The position numbers and the translations under genes are program-made. 64,000 bases of DNA. Source: JAOAIV01 sp038849555. Lineage in GTDB: Archaea > Thermoproteota > Bathyarchaeia > Bathyarchaeales > Bathycorpusculaceae. The notes below the pieces were generated by a model that saw nothing but the letters and a program-made list of their open reading frames with translations, made no database searches and was not told where the DNA came from. Each line of letters opens with the position of its first letter. Within the stretch, counting starts at the first letter, position 1. The stretch covers positions 3,555 through 67,554 of the forward strand of contig JAWCMT010000004.1 in the NCBI GenBank assembly GCA_038849555.1, written 5' to 3'. Below, in pieces: positions 1-8,632 of the stretch.

Positions 1-180
1 TGCAGCAAATGCGGCGGCTTATTCCTCACACCACAAGACCAGAAAACAAAGACCTGCCCATACTGCGGCGCACGCATCGATGTAAGAAAAGCTAAGCGGG
101 TTGCCGCCGCCCGAAACGCTTTCGAAGCCTCCGAGATGCTGCGAAACTTGAAAGCGAAAAGGGGCTTCAGCCGCAGCTAA
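1..180 (+). CDS. C-terminal part of a DUF1922-like zinc-ribbon protein (partial)
   Basis: The frame is open from the first base and stops at 178-180, so only the last 59 residues are present. It shows CSKCGG, then CPYCG about 15 residues later, followed by a basic helix (RKAKRVAAARNAF) and a second helix. Two CxxC knuckles plus a short helical tail resemble the small archaeal DUF1922 family; that assignment is from memory of the family pattern. Its stop overlaps by 4 bp the stop end of the convergent thiolase gene on the other strand. Function is unknown. Confidence 0.55.
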   Translation, partial: CSKCGGLFLTPQDQKTKTCPYCGARIDVRKAKRVAAARNAFEASEMLRNLKAKRGFSRS

Positions 181-1133
181 CCTAGGCCTATCTGCCTGAG
201 CATCTCGCAGACCTTGCATAGCTTAGCGGACGCGGGTTCGCCGCAGACGACGCATTCTTTGAATTCGGCCTTGCTGGCGATGGCATCCAGCGCGGGTCTT
301 AAGCGCTCTATGGATTTGAAAACCGCAAATTTTGTTCCCGGATGCCGCTCTTCCATGTGGTTAAGCATGAAGCGCATCTCGTTCCGCAGTGCCGCCGAGG
401 CATAGGGACATGGCACATCCTGAAACTGGATTTTCTTAACGTACGCGTACAAGGCGCTTTCTTTCTCTGGTATCTCACAGAACGGCCGGACTTTCTGCAC
501 GAACCGCGGATGCGCCTCGTCCGTGACGGGTTTCTCCTTGGCCAGCCGCGTGATGTCGCCGCGGAAAATGTTCAAAAGAATCGTTTGCGCCTCATCATCC
601 AGCGTGTGCGCCGTGGCAATCTTGTCAGCGCCAACCTCACGTGCAACCACATTCAGCGCTCTCCGCCGTAATACACCGCAGTAAGCGCAGGGCGTAAGCT
701 CGCTGGCACTCTTCTCTCGTGCTTTCGCGACTATCTCGTCCAGCGTAAAGCCAAAAAGCGTCTTAAAGGCAGCCACGTTATGCTCTATGCCGAGCGTTTT
801 GCAGTTTGCCGCCGCAATTGCGAGAGCTTCGTCTCTGTAGCCCTTTATGCCCTCATCAACGGTGACAGCCACCAGCGAAGCCTTCGGATGCCGACGCTCT
901 ATCTTCGCCAAAATATGCAGCAGGCTTAGGCTGTCTTTGCCGCCGGAAACCGCCACCGCTATACGGTCGTCAAAACGGAACATCTTGTACGTGGCAATGG
1001 TCACCCGCACCTTCGCTTCAATGGATTCGGCGAAGCATTTTCGGCAAAGCTTCTCGCCAGAGTAACGCCTAAAAAAGAAAGCTTCTCGGCGCCTGCAGAC
1101 CGTGCAGACAGCGGCGGCAGTATCAGGGCACAT
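177..1133 (-). CDS. tRNA 2-thiolation PP-loop ATPase, NcsA/TtuA family
   Basis: A 318-residue PP-loop ATP pyrophosphatase that adenylates tRNA uridine (or U54) for 2-thiolation. Starting at ATG 1133 gives an N-terminal zinc ribbon (C10, C13, C30, C33), the PP-loop SGGKDS at 63-68, three cysteines expected to hold the catalytic Fe-S cluster (C149, C152, C242), and a C-terminal zinc knuckle (C294, C297, C306, C309). This is the full layout of the TtuA/Ncs6 family. The frame is open further upstream, but that stretch is not conserved-looking and crosses the divergent promoter region, so the internal ATG is preferred. Whether it acts on U34 or U54 cannot be told from sequence alone. Confidence 0.88.
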   Translation of the reverse strand: MCPDTAAAVCTVCRRREAFFFRRYSGEKLCRKCFAESIEAKVRVTIATYKMFRFDDRIAVAVSGGKDSLSLLHILAKIERRHPKASLVAVTVDEGIKGYRDEALAIAAANCKTLGIEHNVAAFKTLFGFTLDEIVAKAREKSASELTPCAYCGVLRRRALNVVAREVGADKIATAHTLDDEAQTILLNIFRGDITRLAKEKPVTDEAHPRFVQKVRPFCEIPEKESALYAYVKKIQFQDVPCPYASAALRNEMRFMLNHMEERHPGTKFAVFKSIERLRPALDAIASKAEFKECVVCGEPASAKLCKVCEMLRQIGLG

Positions 1134-1217
1134 TGAATGTTTCACGCTGGTAATGTCTTGATTAAGAATTGCTAAATAAACACATTTGCACAATATTCCG
1201 TAAAGAGACGGTGAAGG

Positions 1218-1928
1218 ATGGCTGCTAAGCCCAAAAAGCAATGGGAATACCGCGAAGTCGTCTACACCAGCAAGCGTTGGCAGCTGCTCAAGGAATATCG
1301 TGAAAAAGCCCTGCGCATAATGGCTGCGCTGGAGCAATGTCACTTGCAGACGCTGGTGCATGGCAGCATAGCCCGAGGCGACGTAAACGAGAGAAGCGAC
1401 ATCGACGTTTTCGTCGCCGAGCCACCTTCCTCTTTCATGGTGGAAACTGCCTTGGAGAAAGCTGGGCTGCCTATTAACGCGCGTTTGCTGGTGCAGGCTA
1501 CACCGCTCTACGCCATGAAGGCGCATATCATGATAGATGAGAAGACAAGTGTCTCCTTTTCGTTGACGCGTATGCGCAAGGTTGAACGGGAATTCTACAG
1601 GTTCGGCGGCGAAGTAACCCTCAAGCAGCTAAAAGCGAACGCGCGTGTGGCTGGCGTAGATAAGCGGCTGATGCTTATTGAACCCGTAGAGAAGGGACAT
1701 TTGGAGAGCAGCATAATCGGCCATGAGGACTATGCGGCTAAAGTTCTGGGCGTGTCGGTGGAGACCGTGCGAGACCGAGTTCGTGCTCTGCTGAAAAGGG
1801 ACGAGGTTGGCAGGACAGGCGTCTTCATAAAAAGGGAGTTAGCGCCAGAGGAAACTTTTGAGATGGCGCTGCAGAAACTTGCAGATGAGAACCCGGCTGT
1901 GCGGCGAAGGCTGAAGCGCGAGGCTTAG
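1218..1928 (+). CDS. archaeal nucleotidyltransferase-domain protein
   Basis: A 236-residue protein with the DNA polymerase beta-type nucleotidyltransferase signature: GS at 49-50 (GSIARGD), then SDIDVF with the metal-binding aspartates near D61 and D63. The C-terminal half has no recognisable domain but contains a likely helix-turn-helix-like stretch (VLGVSVETVRDRVRALL), so a role in nucleic-acid modification or regulation is possible. The substrate is unknown. The gene diverges from the thiolase gene and its stop overlaps the end of the convergent TBP gene by 4 bp. Confidence 0.75.
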   Translation: MAAKPKKQWEYREVVYTSKRWQLLKEYREKALRIMAALEQCHLQTLVHGSIARGDVNERSDIDVFVAEPPSSFMVETALEKAGLPINARLLVQATPLYAMKAHIMIDEKTSVSFSLTRMRKVEREFYRFGGEVTLKQLKANARVAGVDKRLMLIEPVEKGHLESSIIGHEDYAAKVLGVSVETVRDRVRALLKRDEVGRTGVFIKRELAPEETFEMALQKLADENPAVRRRLKREA

Positions 1929-2488
1929 TCGCTGTAGTAGATGAGGTTTTTCTCTTCGAGGATTTTCTGTATTTTATCGACGGCCTCGTAAACTTGCTCT
2001 TCCTTCTTGGCGCCGACGCATACCAGCTTTCCAGCTGAGAAGATTAGGAAGACCACTGGCGGCTCATCCATTCGGTAAACGGCGCCGGGGAACTGCTCTG
2101 GCTCATACATGACTCGGCTGAGTTTGAACACGAGGCTTTCAAGGTCGATTTCGCCGCCTAACTCGGCAGAGGCAACAATGTTCTGAATGTTCACCACAGG
2201 CTTTTCGGTTATTTGGATGCCCTTGCTGCGCAGCTCGTTGACTACCCTTTCCACCGCAGTACGCGATTCTTTCTCGGACTTGGCGCCTGTGCACACCATC
2301 TTGCCTGTGCCGAAAATCAGCGTGGCAGTCTTGGGCTCTTTAAGGCGGAAAACCAAGCCGGGAAACACGTTTGGATTATACTCTGTCTGGGGGAACTTGT
2401 CCACTATTTCCTGCAAGTCGATTTTCTGGTTTAGAGAAACCGACGCAACAATGTTCTGGATTGAGATTATTGGTTTTCTCTTGCTCAT
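1925..2488 (-). CDS. tbp: TATA-box binding protein
   Basis: A 187-residue protein made of two imperfect direct repeats of about 90 residues, each beginning with IQNIVAS and containing the saddle motif around FPGLVFRL / FPGAVYRM and the IFGTGKMVCTGAK / IFSAGKLVCVGAK strand. It is the archaeal general transcription factor that bends the TATA box and recruits TFB and RNA polymerase. Length is typical of archaeal TBP. It has its own AT-rich promoter just upstream and is convergent with the nucleotidyltransferase gene. Confidence 0.97.
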   Translation of the reverse strand: MSKRKPIISIQNIVASVSLNQKIDLQEIVDKFPQTEYNPNVFPGLVFRLKEPKTATLIFGTGKMVCTGAKSEKESRTAVERVVNELRSKGIQITEKPVVNIQNIVASAELGGEIDLESLVFKLSRVMYEPEQFPGAVYRMDEPPVVFLIFSAGKLVCVGAKKEEQVYEAVDKIQKILEEKNLIYYSD

Positions 2489-2506
2489 TTAAAGCTCACT
2501 TGTCTT

Positions 2507-2523
2507 CTCTATTTAAATAAGCA
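2507..2523 (-). promoter_or_regulatory. TATA box of the tbp gene
   Basis: On the minus strand the sequence reads CTTATTTAAATAG, a good archaeal TATA element, about 20-35 nt upstream of the TBP start at 2488. Transcription would begin close to the start codon. Confidence 0.55.
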
Positions 2524-2651
2524 CAAGTATATAACATAATCTCTTTATAAAGCGGCTCTTAGCGCAGTTTTCGCCCTTTATTGCATAAAATGCCTCTGCG
2601 ACGCGGCAAACAATGAAGCGTGTAGAAAAAAGGAGGAGATTGAAGTGTGTT

Positions 2652-3887
2652 TTATTTGCTTCGTTTTCTAAGCGCTACTGCGGCTATGGCGACTACCACG
2701 GCGGTTGCCACTAAGCCAACCAGCAGATAAGCTCTTGACGACCAATTATTTTCAGGTTCTGTGGGAGCCTCAGAAGGCACAGCTGACGACTCACTGGGCG
2801 ACGACGCCACAACAGACAACGATGAATTCCCACTCAAGTCTCCGAGATAGCCGTATTCGCTGATGTAGGCGATTTCTTTTGTGTCTCCCCACACGCCAAC
2901 TTGGATGCCGACAGCGCCGCCAACACTCGCGTTGAAGTAGAACACCATCTGCCACAAGGGGTAAAGCGCCAAAGGATCTCTAACTGCACTGCCAGGATCA
3001 ACAAAATGATCATTGGGATCCCGCTTATAGAACAGGCCGGGTATCATGCTAAGCCCTACTTCAACATAACCTGACCAGCCAGGCGGCTTCACATAAAACT
3101 CCGTGCCATTTTCATCACGAAACTTCATATCGAAATTCTTTGCGGCGTCCCACCCAATCCCTTTAGCTTCCTCCTCGGAAATAACGCTGAAACAGCCAAC
3201 AGTAAACAAATTCCAGGTATCCGCGAAGAATAGCTCGTTACCTCCAAAATCTATTACCAAGCACTTGTTGGGCATGTCAACTCCCCTCTCAGTGTAAATC
3301 CACTTAATGCCGGTCGTTGTAGTTTCCATCTTCATGCTACCCGAAGCGGCAGTGGAAGGAACAAAACCGGTAATGTTATTAAGCATACTTAGAGCAGTAC
3401 TTGGCGAAGCTAATTCAACACCGCCAAGCAAGTTTAACGCGGAAGTAAGATGCGCAGTGTTTACCTTGTAGCCTTCGGCGAAGCTCTGGTATCTTTGCAG
3501 TATACCTTTTGTCTCCTCAAGAGCGTTAGTTGATGGTTGCCGCGAATAAATAATTGACCCGTTCATAATATGAACTGTAAGCCAAGTCAATAAGCCGTTG
3601 TCAAAAAAGCCGCTCACACTTATCATACTACCATTCGACTCAAGATAGAAGCTTACACCTTCCTCCTTAACGACGCCGCCAAACCATAAGGGGTAACTAA
3701 AGCCTGAACCTATATTTGTCATGTTATATCGTGACATGTCAATTCCTACGACTTCGCTTAGAAATTTCTGCAGTTTGGCCTCCGCCTCAGGCGCTTCTCT
3801 GTAGGCTCTTGAACACGGCACTAATGGAACTGCAACGATTGTCACCAGTAACAACGCAGCAACAAACCCTTTTGTGGAGACTCTCAT
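2652..3887 (-). CDS. secreted, C-terminally membrane-anchored surface protein (cassette copy 1, gene B)
   Basis: A 411-residue protein of unknown function with an N-terminal signal peptide (residues 1-29), many N-glycosylation sequons (NMT, NGS, NNIT, NGT), a Ser/Pro/Glu-rich linker near residues 365-385 and one C-terminal transmembrane segment followed by RKRSK. This layout predicts an extracellular domain held on the membrane by its C-terminus. It is clearly paralogous to the protein encoded at 8633-9877: the two share GVDMPNK, LFFADTWNLFTVG, VGVWGDT and the whole C-terminal anchor. A strong Shine-Dalgarno (AAGGAGG) lies between the end of gene A and this start, so the two are co-transcribed. 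No enzyme motif was recognised. Confidence 0.8.
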   Translation of the reverse strand: MRVSTKGFVAALLLVTIVAVPLVPCSRAYREAPEAEAKLQKFLSEVVGIDMSRYNMTNIGSGFSYPLWFGGVVKEEGVSFYLESNGSMISVSGFFDNGLLTWLTVHIMNGSIIYSRQPSTNALEETKGILQRYQSFAEGYKVNTAHLTSALNLLGGVELASPSTALSMLNNITGFVPSTAASGSMKMETTTTGIKWIYTERGVDMPNKCLVIDFGGNELFFADTWNLFTVGCFSVISEEEAKGIGWDAAKNFDMKFRDENGTEFYVKPPGWSGYVEVGLSMIPGLFYKRDPNDHFVDPGSAVRDPLALYPLWQMVFYFNASVGGAVGIQVGVWGDTKEIAYISEYGYLGDLSGNSSLSVVASSPSESSAVPSEAPTEPENNWSSRAYLLVGLVATAVVVAIAAVALRKRSK

Positions 3888-3915
3888 CTTGCTTTTCCTC
3901 CTTAATAGGGCAAAA

Positions 3916-4965
3916 TCAAGTTACTGTTACCGAACACGCGCATGCGGCAATACCACCAGCCAACCATACCCGCTTCTGGAGAATACACCCAATCTCCGCT
4001 TGAAAGTTTCGACGTGCCAAAATTATATCCAGGCCCAAACACCATCCGCGCTGCATAGTCAAGGGAACTCTGTTTGCGTGGACTCCATAGTTATCTATGC
4101 CTAAGGCATATCGGTAGAAGTAGTAGGGAACCCATTTATATTGCATGCCGTTATAGCCTGTAGGATTCACCATCCAAGGTGAAATCGTTTCCCAACCTAC
4201 ATAGCAGTAGCTTCCATAATCAGGAGAATTATAACCGTCAACACTCATACTCGACGAACCCGTCCACGCCAACGGCATACCCACAACAGTAGGCGGCACA
4301 GAATAAGGATTAACAACAAAACCATATTTCGTGTTAGGATTAGACGGAGGCGGATAACTCGGACTAGACGCAGGAGAAGTAATCCCAGCCACATTATACC
4401 AGTCCCCATTCGCATTATACCAGTAAAGCCCACCATTCCCGCAAGTCCAAACGAACGCAAAATACTGCTTACTCGCTATAGGCTGCCACCAATTATATGG
4501 CGGAGGCCAAAGATAATAGTTGGCGTACTTATAGACATCATAGTCAAAAATATCCTGACCATTATGCCCATAAAACCCAAGATAACCAAAAGGCAACGGG
4601 CTTCCTCCCGCAGGCTTGAAGTCCCCAACCCACCAAGCAGTCGCCCAAGAAACACCATTATTAGGCAATTGACAATACTGAAGCACTTGAGCCACATACC
4701 CAAGCTGCGTATATGTTCCGTAAGCATTTGACAGCGCCCAAGTGCCCGTATTATAGAAGCACCAGTAAATCTCGTTGCAAATCCAAGACTCAGCATCACC
4801 CTCGCCTGCCGGATACCCAGACGGCGCAAGATGCCCCCACTGCACAGCAACCTTAGAAGCCGACACTGATTTTACATCCAGCAGTGATGATGCAGCAGCA
4901 AACAAAAGCAGCAGCGCGCAAACAACCATACAAAGTGCCCGCATACCCAATTTCCACCCACGCAT
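3916..4965 (-). CDS. secreted aromatic-rich surface protein (cassette copy 1, gene A), frameshifted near its C-terminus
   Basis: Begins at ATG 4965 (an in-frame GTG at 5001 is possible, but the TATA box at about 5010 places the transcript start near 4985). The product has a signal peptide and a mature part unusually rich in Tyr, Trp, Gly, Pro and Asn. It is paralogous to the gene at 9891-10931 through most of its length (VVGMP, GYNGM, FYRYALGID). After about position 4085 the reading frame departs from the paralogue. Read one frame over, the DNA from about 4063 to 3902 encodes SLDYAARM... and then WWYCRMRVFGNSNLILPY with a stop at 3902-3904, matching the paralogue's end. The intact ancestral gene would therefore be 3902-4965. 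Function is unknown. Confidence 0.75.
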   Translation of the reverse strand: MRGWKLGMRALCMVVCALLLLFAAASSLLDVKSVSASKVAVQWGHLAPSGYPAGEGDAESWICNEIYWCFYNTGTWALSNAYGTYTQLGYVAQVLQYCQLPNNGVSWATAWWVGDFKPAGGSPLPFGYLGFYGHNGQDIFDYDVYKYANYYLWPPPYNWWQPIASKQYFAFVWTCGNGGLYWYNANGDWYNVAGITSPASSPSYPPPSNPNTKYGFVVNPYSVPPTVVGMPLAWTGSSSMSVDGYNSPDYGSYCYVGWETISPWMVNPTGYNGMQYKWVPYYFYRYALGIDNYGVHANRVPLTMQRGWCLGLDIILARRNFQAEIGCILQKRVWLAGGIAACACSVTVT

Positions 4966-5002
4966 AATCAACGCGCAACTTCCACACAAAAAATAAAGCA
5001 CA

Positions 5003-5017
5003 AAATTATATTAAAAC
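5003..5017 (-). promoter_or_regulatory. TATA box of surface cassette copy 1
   Basis: The minus strand reads GTTTTAATATAATTT, about 40 nt upstream of ATG 4965, giving a short leader. The same element and flank recur almost unchanged at 10968-10982 in front of cassette copy 2. Confidence 0.5.
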
Positions 5018-5095
5018 TTTGTTCTAAAATTAGATTCAAAATTTAACCCATTAAAAATGAAAAACAATTCAAAACAGCAGCCACAACAACAAAAC

Positions 5096-6193
5096 TCAAC
5101 CCCGCCCAACAGAAGCAACACCAGCAACAGGAAACCTGAGCAACGCGGCTATTCCGCCTAGGGCGCGAAGTTTGTCTCCTGCCTCATGCTCCGAGCTGAT
5201 TAAAGTGATGCCTCCGCCATGCTGCTCAACAGCCCGCATAAGCGCCTCCAACTGCAAGCGCTGTTCATCCGCCGCCTCACGCAGCAATATGTCGGCTATA
5301 GCTAGTTTTTCAACCGCGCCCATTTTCACCGCTTGCTCAACCGCCTCAAGCCCATAAGCCACAGTGGCTTCGCCTTTTCCAAGGCGCTTCATAACATCCT
5401 CCATGACCTCAGCCTCATCTATAATGCGCAGTTGCCTTGCAGCTTTCGATAGCACGCCCGAGCGAAGTGCTTCGTAGATGCCAGCGGCGCCGCCGCTGTT
5501 AACGCTTTTTACGTCTGCAACCGACTTCGCCATGTCCGCAGCTTCCTCCGCAAGAAACCGCGCAAAGTCATTTTTCACGAAGCCCACACCGAGGATGACG
5601 ATTGGGCTATGCGTCGGCGCCCAAAGCTGCGCCAGGCTATTCAGCACTCGGCGGAAATACGCTTTTGCAGCAGCCACGCGGTTTTCGGCTTCAAGCTTGC
5701 CCGGCAGTTTCACGCGCTCTTCCACCTTAATGTCCACGCCATACTGCCTCGTCTCAGCTATGGCGTAGCCTTCATCATCAATCGCAACGATAAGCAGCGG
5801 CTTCTCGGCTCTGCTTGCCAGCGTCAGCCTGTCAAGAAGGTGCTTGGGCCACTCTTTTTTAACGATGGTTAAAGGCTGGTTTAGAGCTATGCTGATGGTG
5901 TGATGCGCGCCTCGGGGGATTATGTCGGGCGCGTGGCAGATTAAGCCGTGAACCCGCAACTTCCCCATAAATTTGTCCCAGCTCACGGATTCCACCGTCA
6001 CGCCCATGAAGGCTGAGATGCGCTCGCCACTTTTTGGCCGCGAGTAATCCTGCTCGGTTTTTATGGCTCTTGAGGAGTAAGCGTAAACCTCGTCACCCTT
6101 ATAGATGACGTTGTAAAGATGCCACAGGTCATCTTCCGATGTGGGGACGACTTTAACGAAGCCCTGCTGAAGGTTCTTCTCGATTATCTTCAC
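5096..6193 (-). CDS. pelA: archaeal Pelota, mRNA surveillance / ribosome rescue factor
   Basis: A 365-residue homologue of Pelota/Dom34 and relative of aRF1. With aABCE1 and aEF1A it dissociates ribosomes stalled on damaged or stopless mRNA. The N-terminal Sm-like domain begins MKIIEKNLQQGFVKVVPTSEDDLW, and the central and C-terminal eRF1-like domains follow (LRVHGLI, HTISI, then a C-terminal helical domain). Start GTG 6193 is chosen because a GAGGCGG Shine-Dalgarno lies just upstream; a TTG at 6208 is the longer alternative. The last codons recur as a relic at 11068-11112 beside the second surface cassette. Confidence 0.93.
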   Translation of the reverse strand: MKIIEKNLQQGFVKVVPTSEDDLWHLYNVIYKGDEVYAYSSRAIKTEQDYSRPKSGERISAFMGVTVESVSWDKFMGKLRVHGLICHAPDIIPRGAHHTISIALNQPLTIVKKEWPKHLLDRLTLASRAEKPLLIVAIDDEGYAIAETRQYGVDIKVEERVKLPGKLEAENRVAAAKAYFRRVLNSLAQLWAPTHSPIVILGVGFVKNDFARFLAEEAADMAKSVADVKSVNSGGAAGIYEALRSGVLSKAARQLRIIDEAEVMEDVMKRLGKGEATVAYGLEAVEQAVKMGAVEKLAIADILLREAADEQRLQLEALMRAVEQHGGGITLISSEHEAGDKLRALGGIAALLRFPVAGVASVGRG

Positions 6194-6333
6194 TTTTCCG
6201 CCTCTCAAAATAGAGAATAGGACAGCGAGGGTAAATAGCTTTCACCGCAGAATTCTCCTTTTAGGAAATGGCTAAGCGCATCGAAAGGCTATTATCCATC
6301 CTTCACATCATGCTTTAATTTCTCAAAGGCTAA

Positions 6334-8472
6334 TTGAAGGGCTTAAGCTTGATACTTGCAGAGTTTAAGTATGAACCCCGAAAGGTGGAGAGAGGCTACA
6401 ACAACAGAACGCTCTACGTGAATCTCTCCAACATGCAAATTGCCAGCAAACCAGTCTCAGAGAAAATGAAGGAAACGTTCACGGGCGGCCGCGGCTTCAA
6501 CCTGTGGCTACTCTGGAACGCTTTGCCCAAAAACCGCATCGTGCGGTGGGATGACCCAGAAAACGAAATCTGCATTGCCTCCGGCCCTTTAGGTGGCATT
6601 CCTGTTTATCCTGGCAGCGGAAAGAGCATAGCAGTTTCCATCTCGCCATTGACAAATATGGTTGTGGACTCTAACGTGGGCGGCTACTTTGGACCTTACC
6701 TAAAGTTCGCAGGCTGGGACGCGCTTGAAGTGCAAGGCAAACCCAAATCCGAAGTAGTCATATTCATCGACGGCGACGAGTGCAAGGTTCAAGTGGAAAC
6801 CGCGGACGAGCTGCCCTCGGAAGCGCACTTGGTCACCGACCTCTTAGCGGAGAAGTATGGCAAAGATAACCCGCTGAGCATATCGGTGGTTTCTTCTGGC
6901 CCAGGCGCGGAGCACACGCTGATCGGCTGCTTGAACGTATCTTGGTACGACGCGGCGAGGCGTGTGCATCGGCTGAAGCAGGCTGGCCGTGGCGGCATAG
7001 GCACGGTGCTGCGTAACAAGCGGATAAAGGCCATCGTAGTCAAGTATTCGGGGCGGATAACCGTTGAAAGTAACGGGCCCGCTGACGCCGCGTTGGTGAA
7101 GGAGGTCGGCACCGCCCATAACAGGGAGATAAGGCTGCTTGATCCAAAGCAGAACGAGATGTCCATTATCGGGTCGCCTCAGCTTGTTTCTGCAATGAAT
7201 AATTTTGACCTGCTGCCCGTGAATAATTTCCGCTTTGGCTCACATCCTGAAGCAGAAAAGCTTGGACGCGAAGTTTACCGAAGCAAGTTCCACAAGGGCT
7301 TTGACGGCTGCTGGATGGGCTGCGCATTATCTTGCGCGCATGTCGTCAAGGATTTCGAGTTGAAAACTGGCCCGTATAAGGGGCAGAAGGTATTCGTCAC
7401 CGGCCCGGAGTATGAGACTGCGGCGGCGGTGGGCAGCAACTGCGGCATCTTCGACGTGGATCACGTTATCGAAATGAACTTCTACTGCGACATCTACGGC
7501 GTGGACACCATAAGCGTAGGCACCGCCACAGCGTTCGCCATGGAATGCTACGAGATGGGCTTAATTGGCAAGGAAGCCACAGGCGGCTTGGATTTGCGTT
7601 TCGGCAACAAGGAAGCAGCGCTGGAGCTGGTGCATCAGATGGCGCGTGGCGAAGGCTTCGGCGTCATTGTCGGTCAAGGCATAAGGCGAATGAAGAAAAT
7701 TTTCGCGGAGAAATACGGCGCCGACCCCGCGGTTATGAATGACATCGGCATGGAAGCGAAAGGCTTAGAGTTCTCAGAATACGTTACCAAGGAGTCGCTG
7801 GCGCAGCAGGGCGGCTACGGGCTAACGCTTAAAGGCCCGCAGCACGACGAGGCATGGCTGATTTTCCTCGACATGGTGCATAACCTGATGCCCACGTTCG
7901 AGCAGAAAGCCGAAAGCCTGCACTGGTTCCCCATGTGGCGCACGTGGTTCGGGCTTAACGGCTTGTGCAAGCTGCCGTGGAACGATGTTGTGCCAGAAAA
8001 CAACAAGCAGACGAAGGAACCTGCCAAAGTCATGGCGCACGTAGAGAACTACGCCAAGCTGTTCTATGCGGTTACGGGCAAGAAAGTTACCGTGGACGAC
8101 TTGATACTGATGAGCGAGCGGGTCTACAATTTCCAGCGCATCTTCAACCTGCGCATGGGCTATGGCACACGCGAGCACGACGCAATACCCTACCGCGCCG
8201 TTGGCCCCGTCACGAAAGAAGAGTATGAGAGCCGCAGAGACCGCTACGACAAGCAGCTTAAGGAGAAGTTGGGCATCGACCCCGCTGGCAAGTCAACAGA
8301 GGAAAAAATCGCCATCCTAAGGCGCCATCGCGAAGCGGAGTATGAGAAGCTGAAGGATGCAGTTTACAAGCGCCGCGGCTGGACACCAAACGGAGTACCC
8401 ACAGTAGAGAAGGCGAAGGCGCTGGGCATAGACTTCCCAGACGTAATAGCCCTCCTAAAACAAAAGCAATAG
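6334..8472 (+). CDS. aldehyde:ferredoxin oxidoreductase family tungstoenzyme
   Basis: A 712-residue member of the AOR family (tungstopterin and one [4Fe-4S] cluster, oxidising aldehydes with ferredoxin). Visible are the N-terminal pterin-binding domain (TGGRGFNLWLLWNALP; SGPLGGIPVYPGSGKS), cluster cysteines C326, C330, C334, and a fourth candidate C545 in NGLCKLPW. The spacing is C-x3-C-x3-C, whereas the classic AOR pattern is C-x2-C-x3-C. The protein is longer than the usual ~610 residues, with an inserted charged helical stretch before the C-terminal RRGWTPNGVPT motif. It starts with TTG 6334. It is divergent from pelota, with about 125 bp between. The substrate cannot be assigned. Confidence 0.88.
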   Translation: MKGLSLILAEFKYEPRKVERGYNNRTLYVNLSNMQIASKPVSEKMKETFTGGRGFNLWLLWNALPKNRIVRWDDPENEICIASGPLGGIPVYPGSGKSIAVSISPLTNMVVDSNVGGYFGPYLKFAGWDALEVQGKPKSEVVIFIDGDECKVQVETADELPSEAHLVTDLLAEKYGKDNPLSISVVSSGPGAEHTLIGCLNVSWYDAARRVHRLKQAGRGGIGTVLRNKRIKAIVVKYSGRITVESNGPADAALVKEVGTAHNREIRLLDPKQNEMSIIGSPQLVSAMNNFDLLPVNNFRFGSHPEAEKLGREVYRSKFHKGFDGCWMGCALSCAHVVKDFELKTGPYKGQKVFVTGPEYETAAAVGSNCGIFDVDHVIEMNFYCDIYGVDTISVGTATAFAMECYEMGLIGKEATGGLDLRFGNKEAALELVHQMARGEGFGVIVGQGIRRMKKIFAEKYGADPAVMNDIGMEAKGLEFSEYVTKESLAQQGGYGLTLKGPQHDEAWLIFLDMVHNLMPTFEQKAESLHWFPMWRTWFGLNGLCKLPWNDVVPENNKQTKEPAKVMAHVENYAKLFYAVTGKKVTVDDLILMSERVYNFQRIFNLRMGYGTREHDAIPYRAVGPVTKEEYESRRDRYDKQLKEKLGIDPAGKSTEEKIAILRRHREAEYEKLKDAVYKRRGWTPNGVPTVEKAKALGIDFPDVIALLKQKQ

Positions 8473-8632
8473 ACGCCACTATCAATACAACAGTTTTTCC
8501 ATTTTTGCAGCTTACGCTTTACACACAGATTATTCCGATATTAGTTAGAAGCACTAAAATCTCTGCTTAATCGCAAATCTTTAGTCAATGAAACGCCATA
8601 AGTAATAAAGAAAAAATAGCAAGGGAAAACTG

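Larger units (their letters stand above)
2652..5140. repeat. long direct repeat, copy 1: two-gene surface cassette plus 3' end of pelota
   Basis: This segment (gene B, gene A, their promoter and the 3' end of the pelota gene) is homologous in the same orientation to 8633-11112. Identity by eye is very high over the promoter, the signal-peptide coding region and the flank, and much lower over the mature protein regions. Homology stops near 5140, inside pelota. Confidence 0.75.

Noticed and set aside
2630..2712. Plus-strand Shine-Dalgarno (AAAGGAGGAG) followed by a 24-codon frame
   Set aside because: It lies antisense to the end of surface gene B, and the equivalent position in the second cassette copy does not conserve it.
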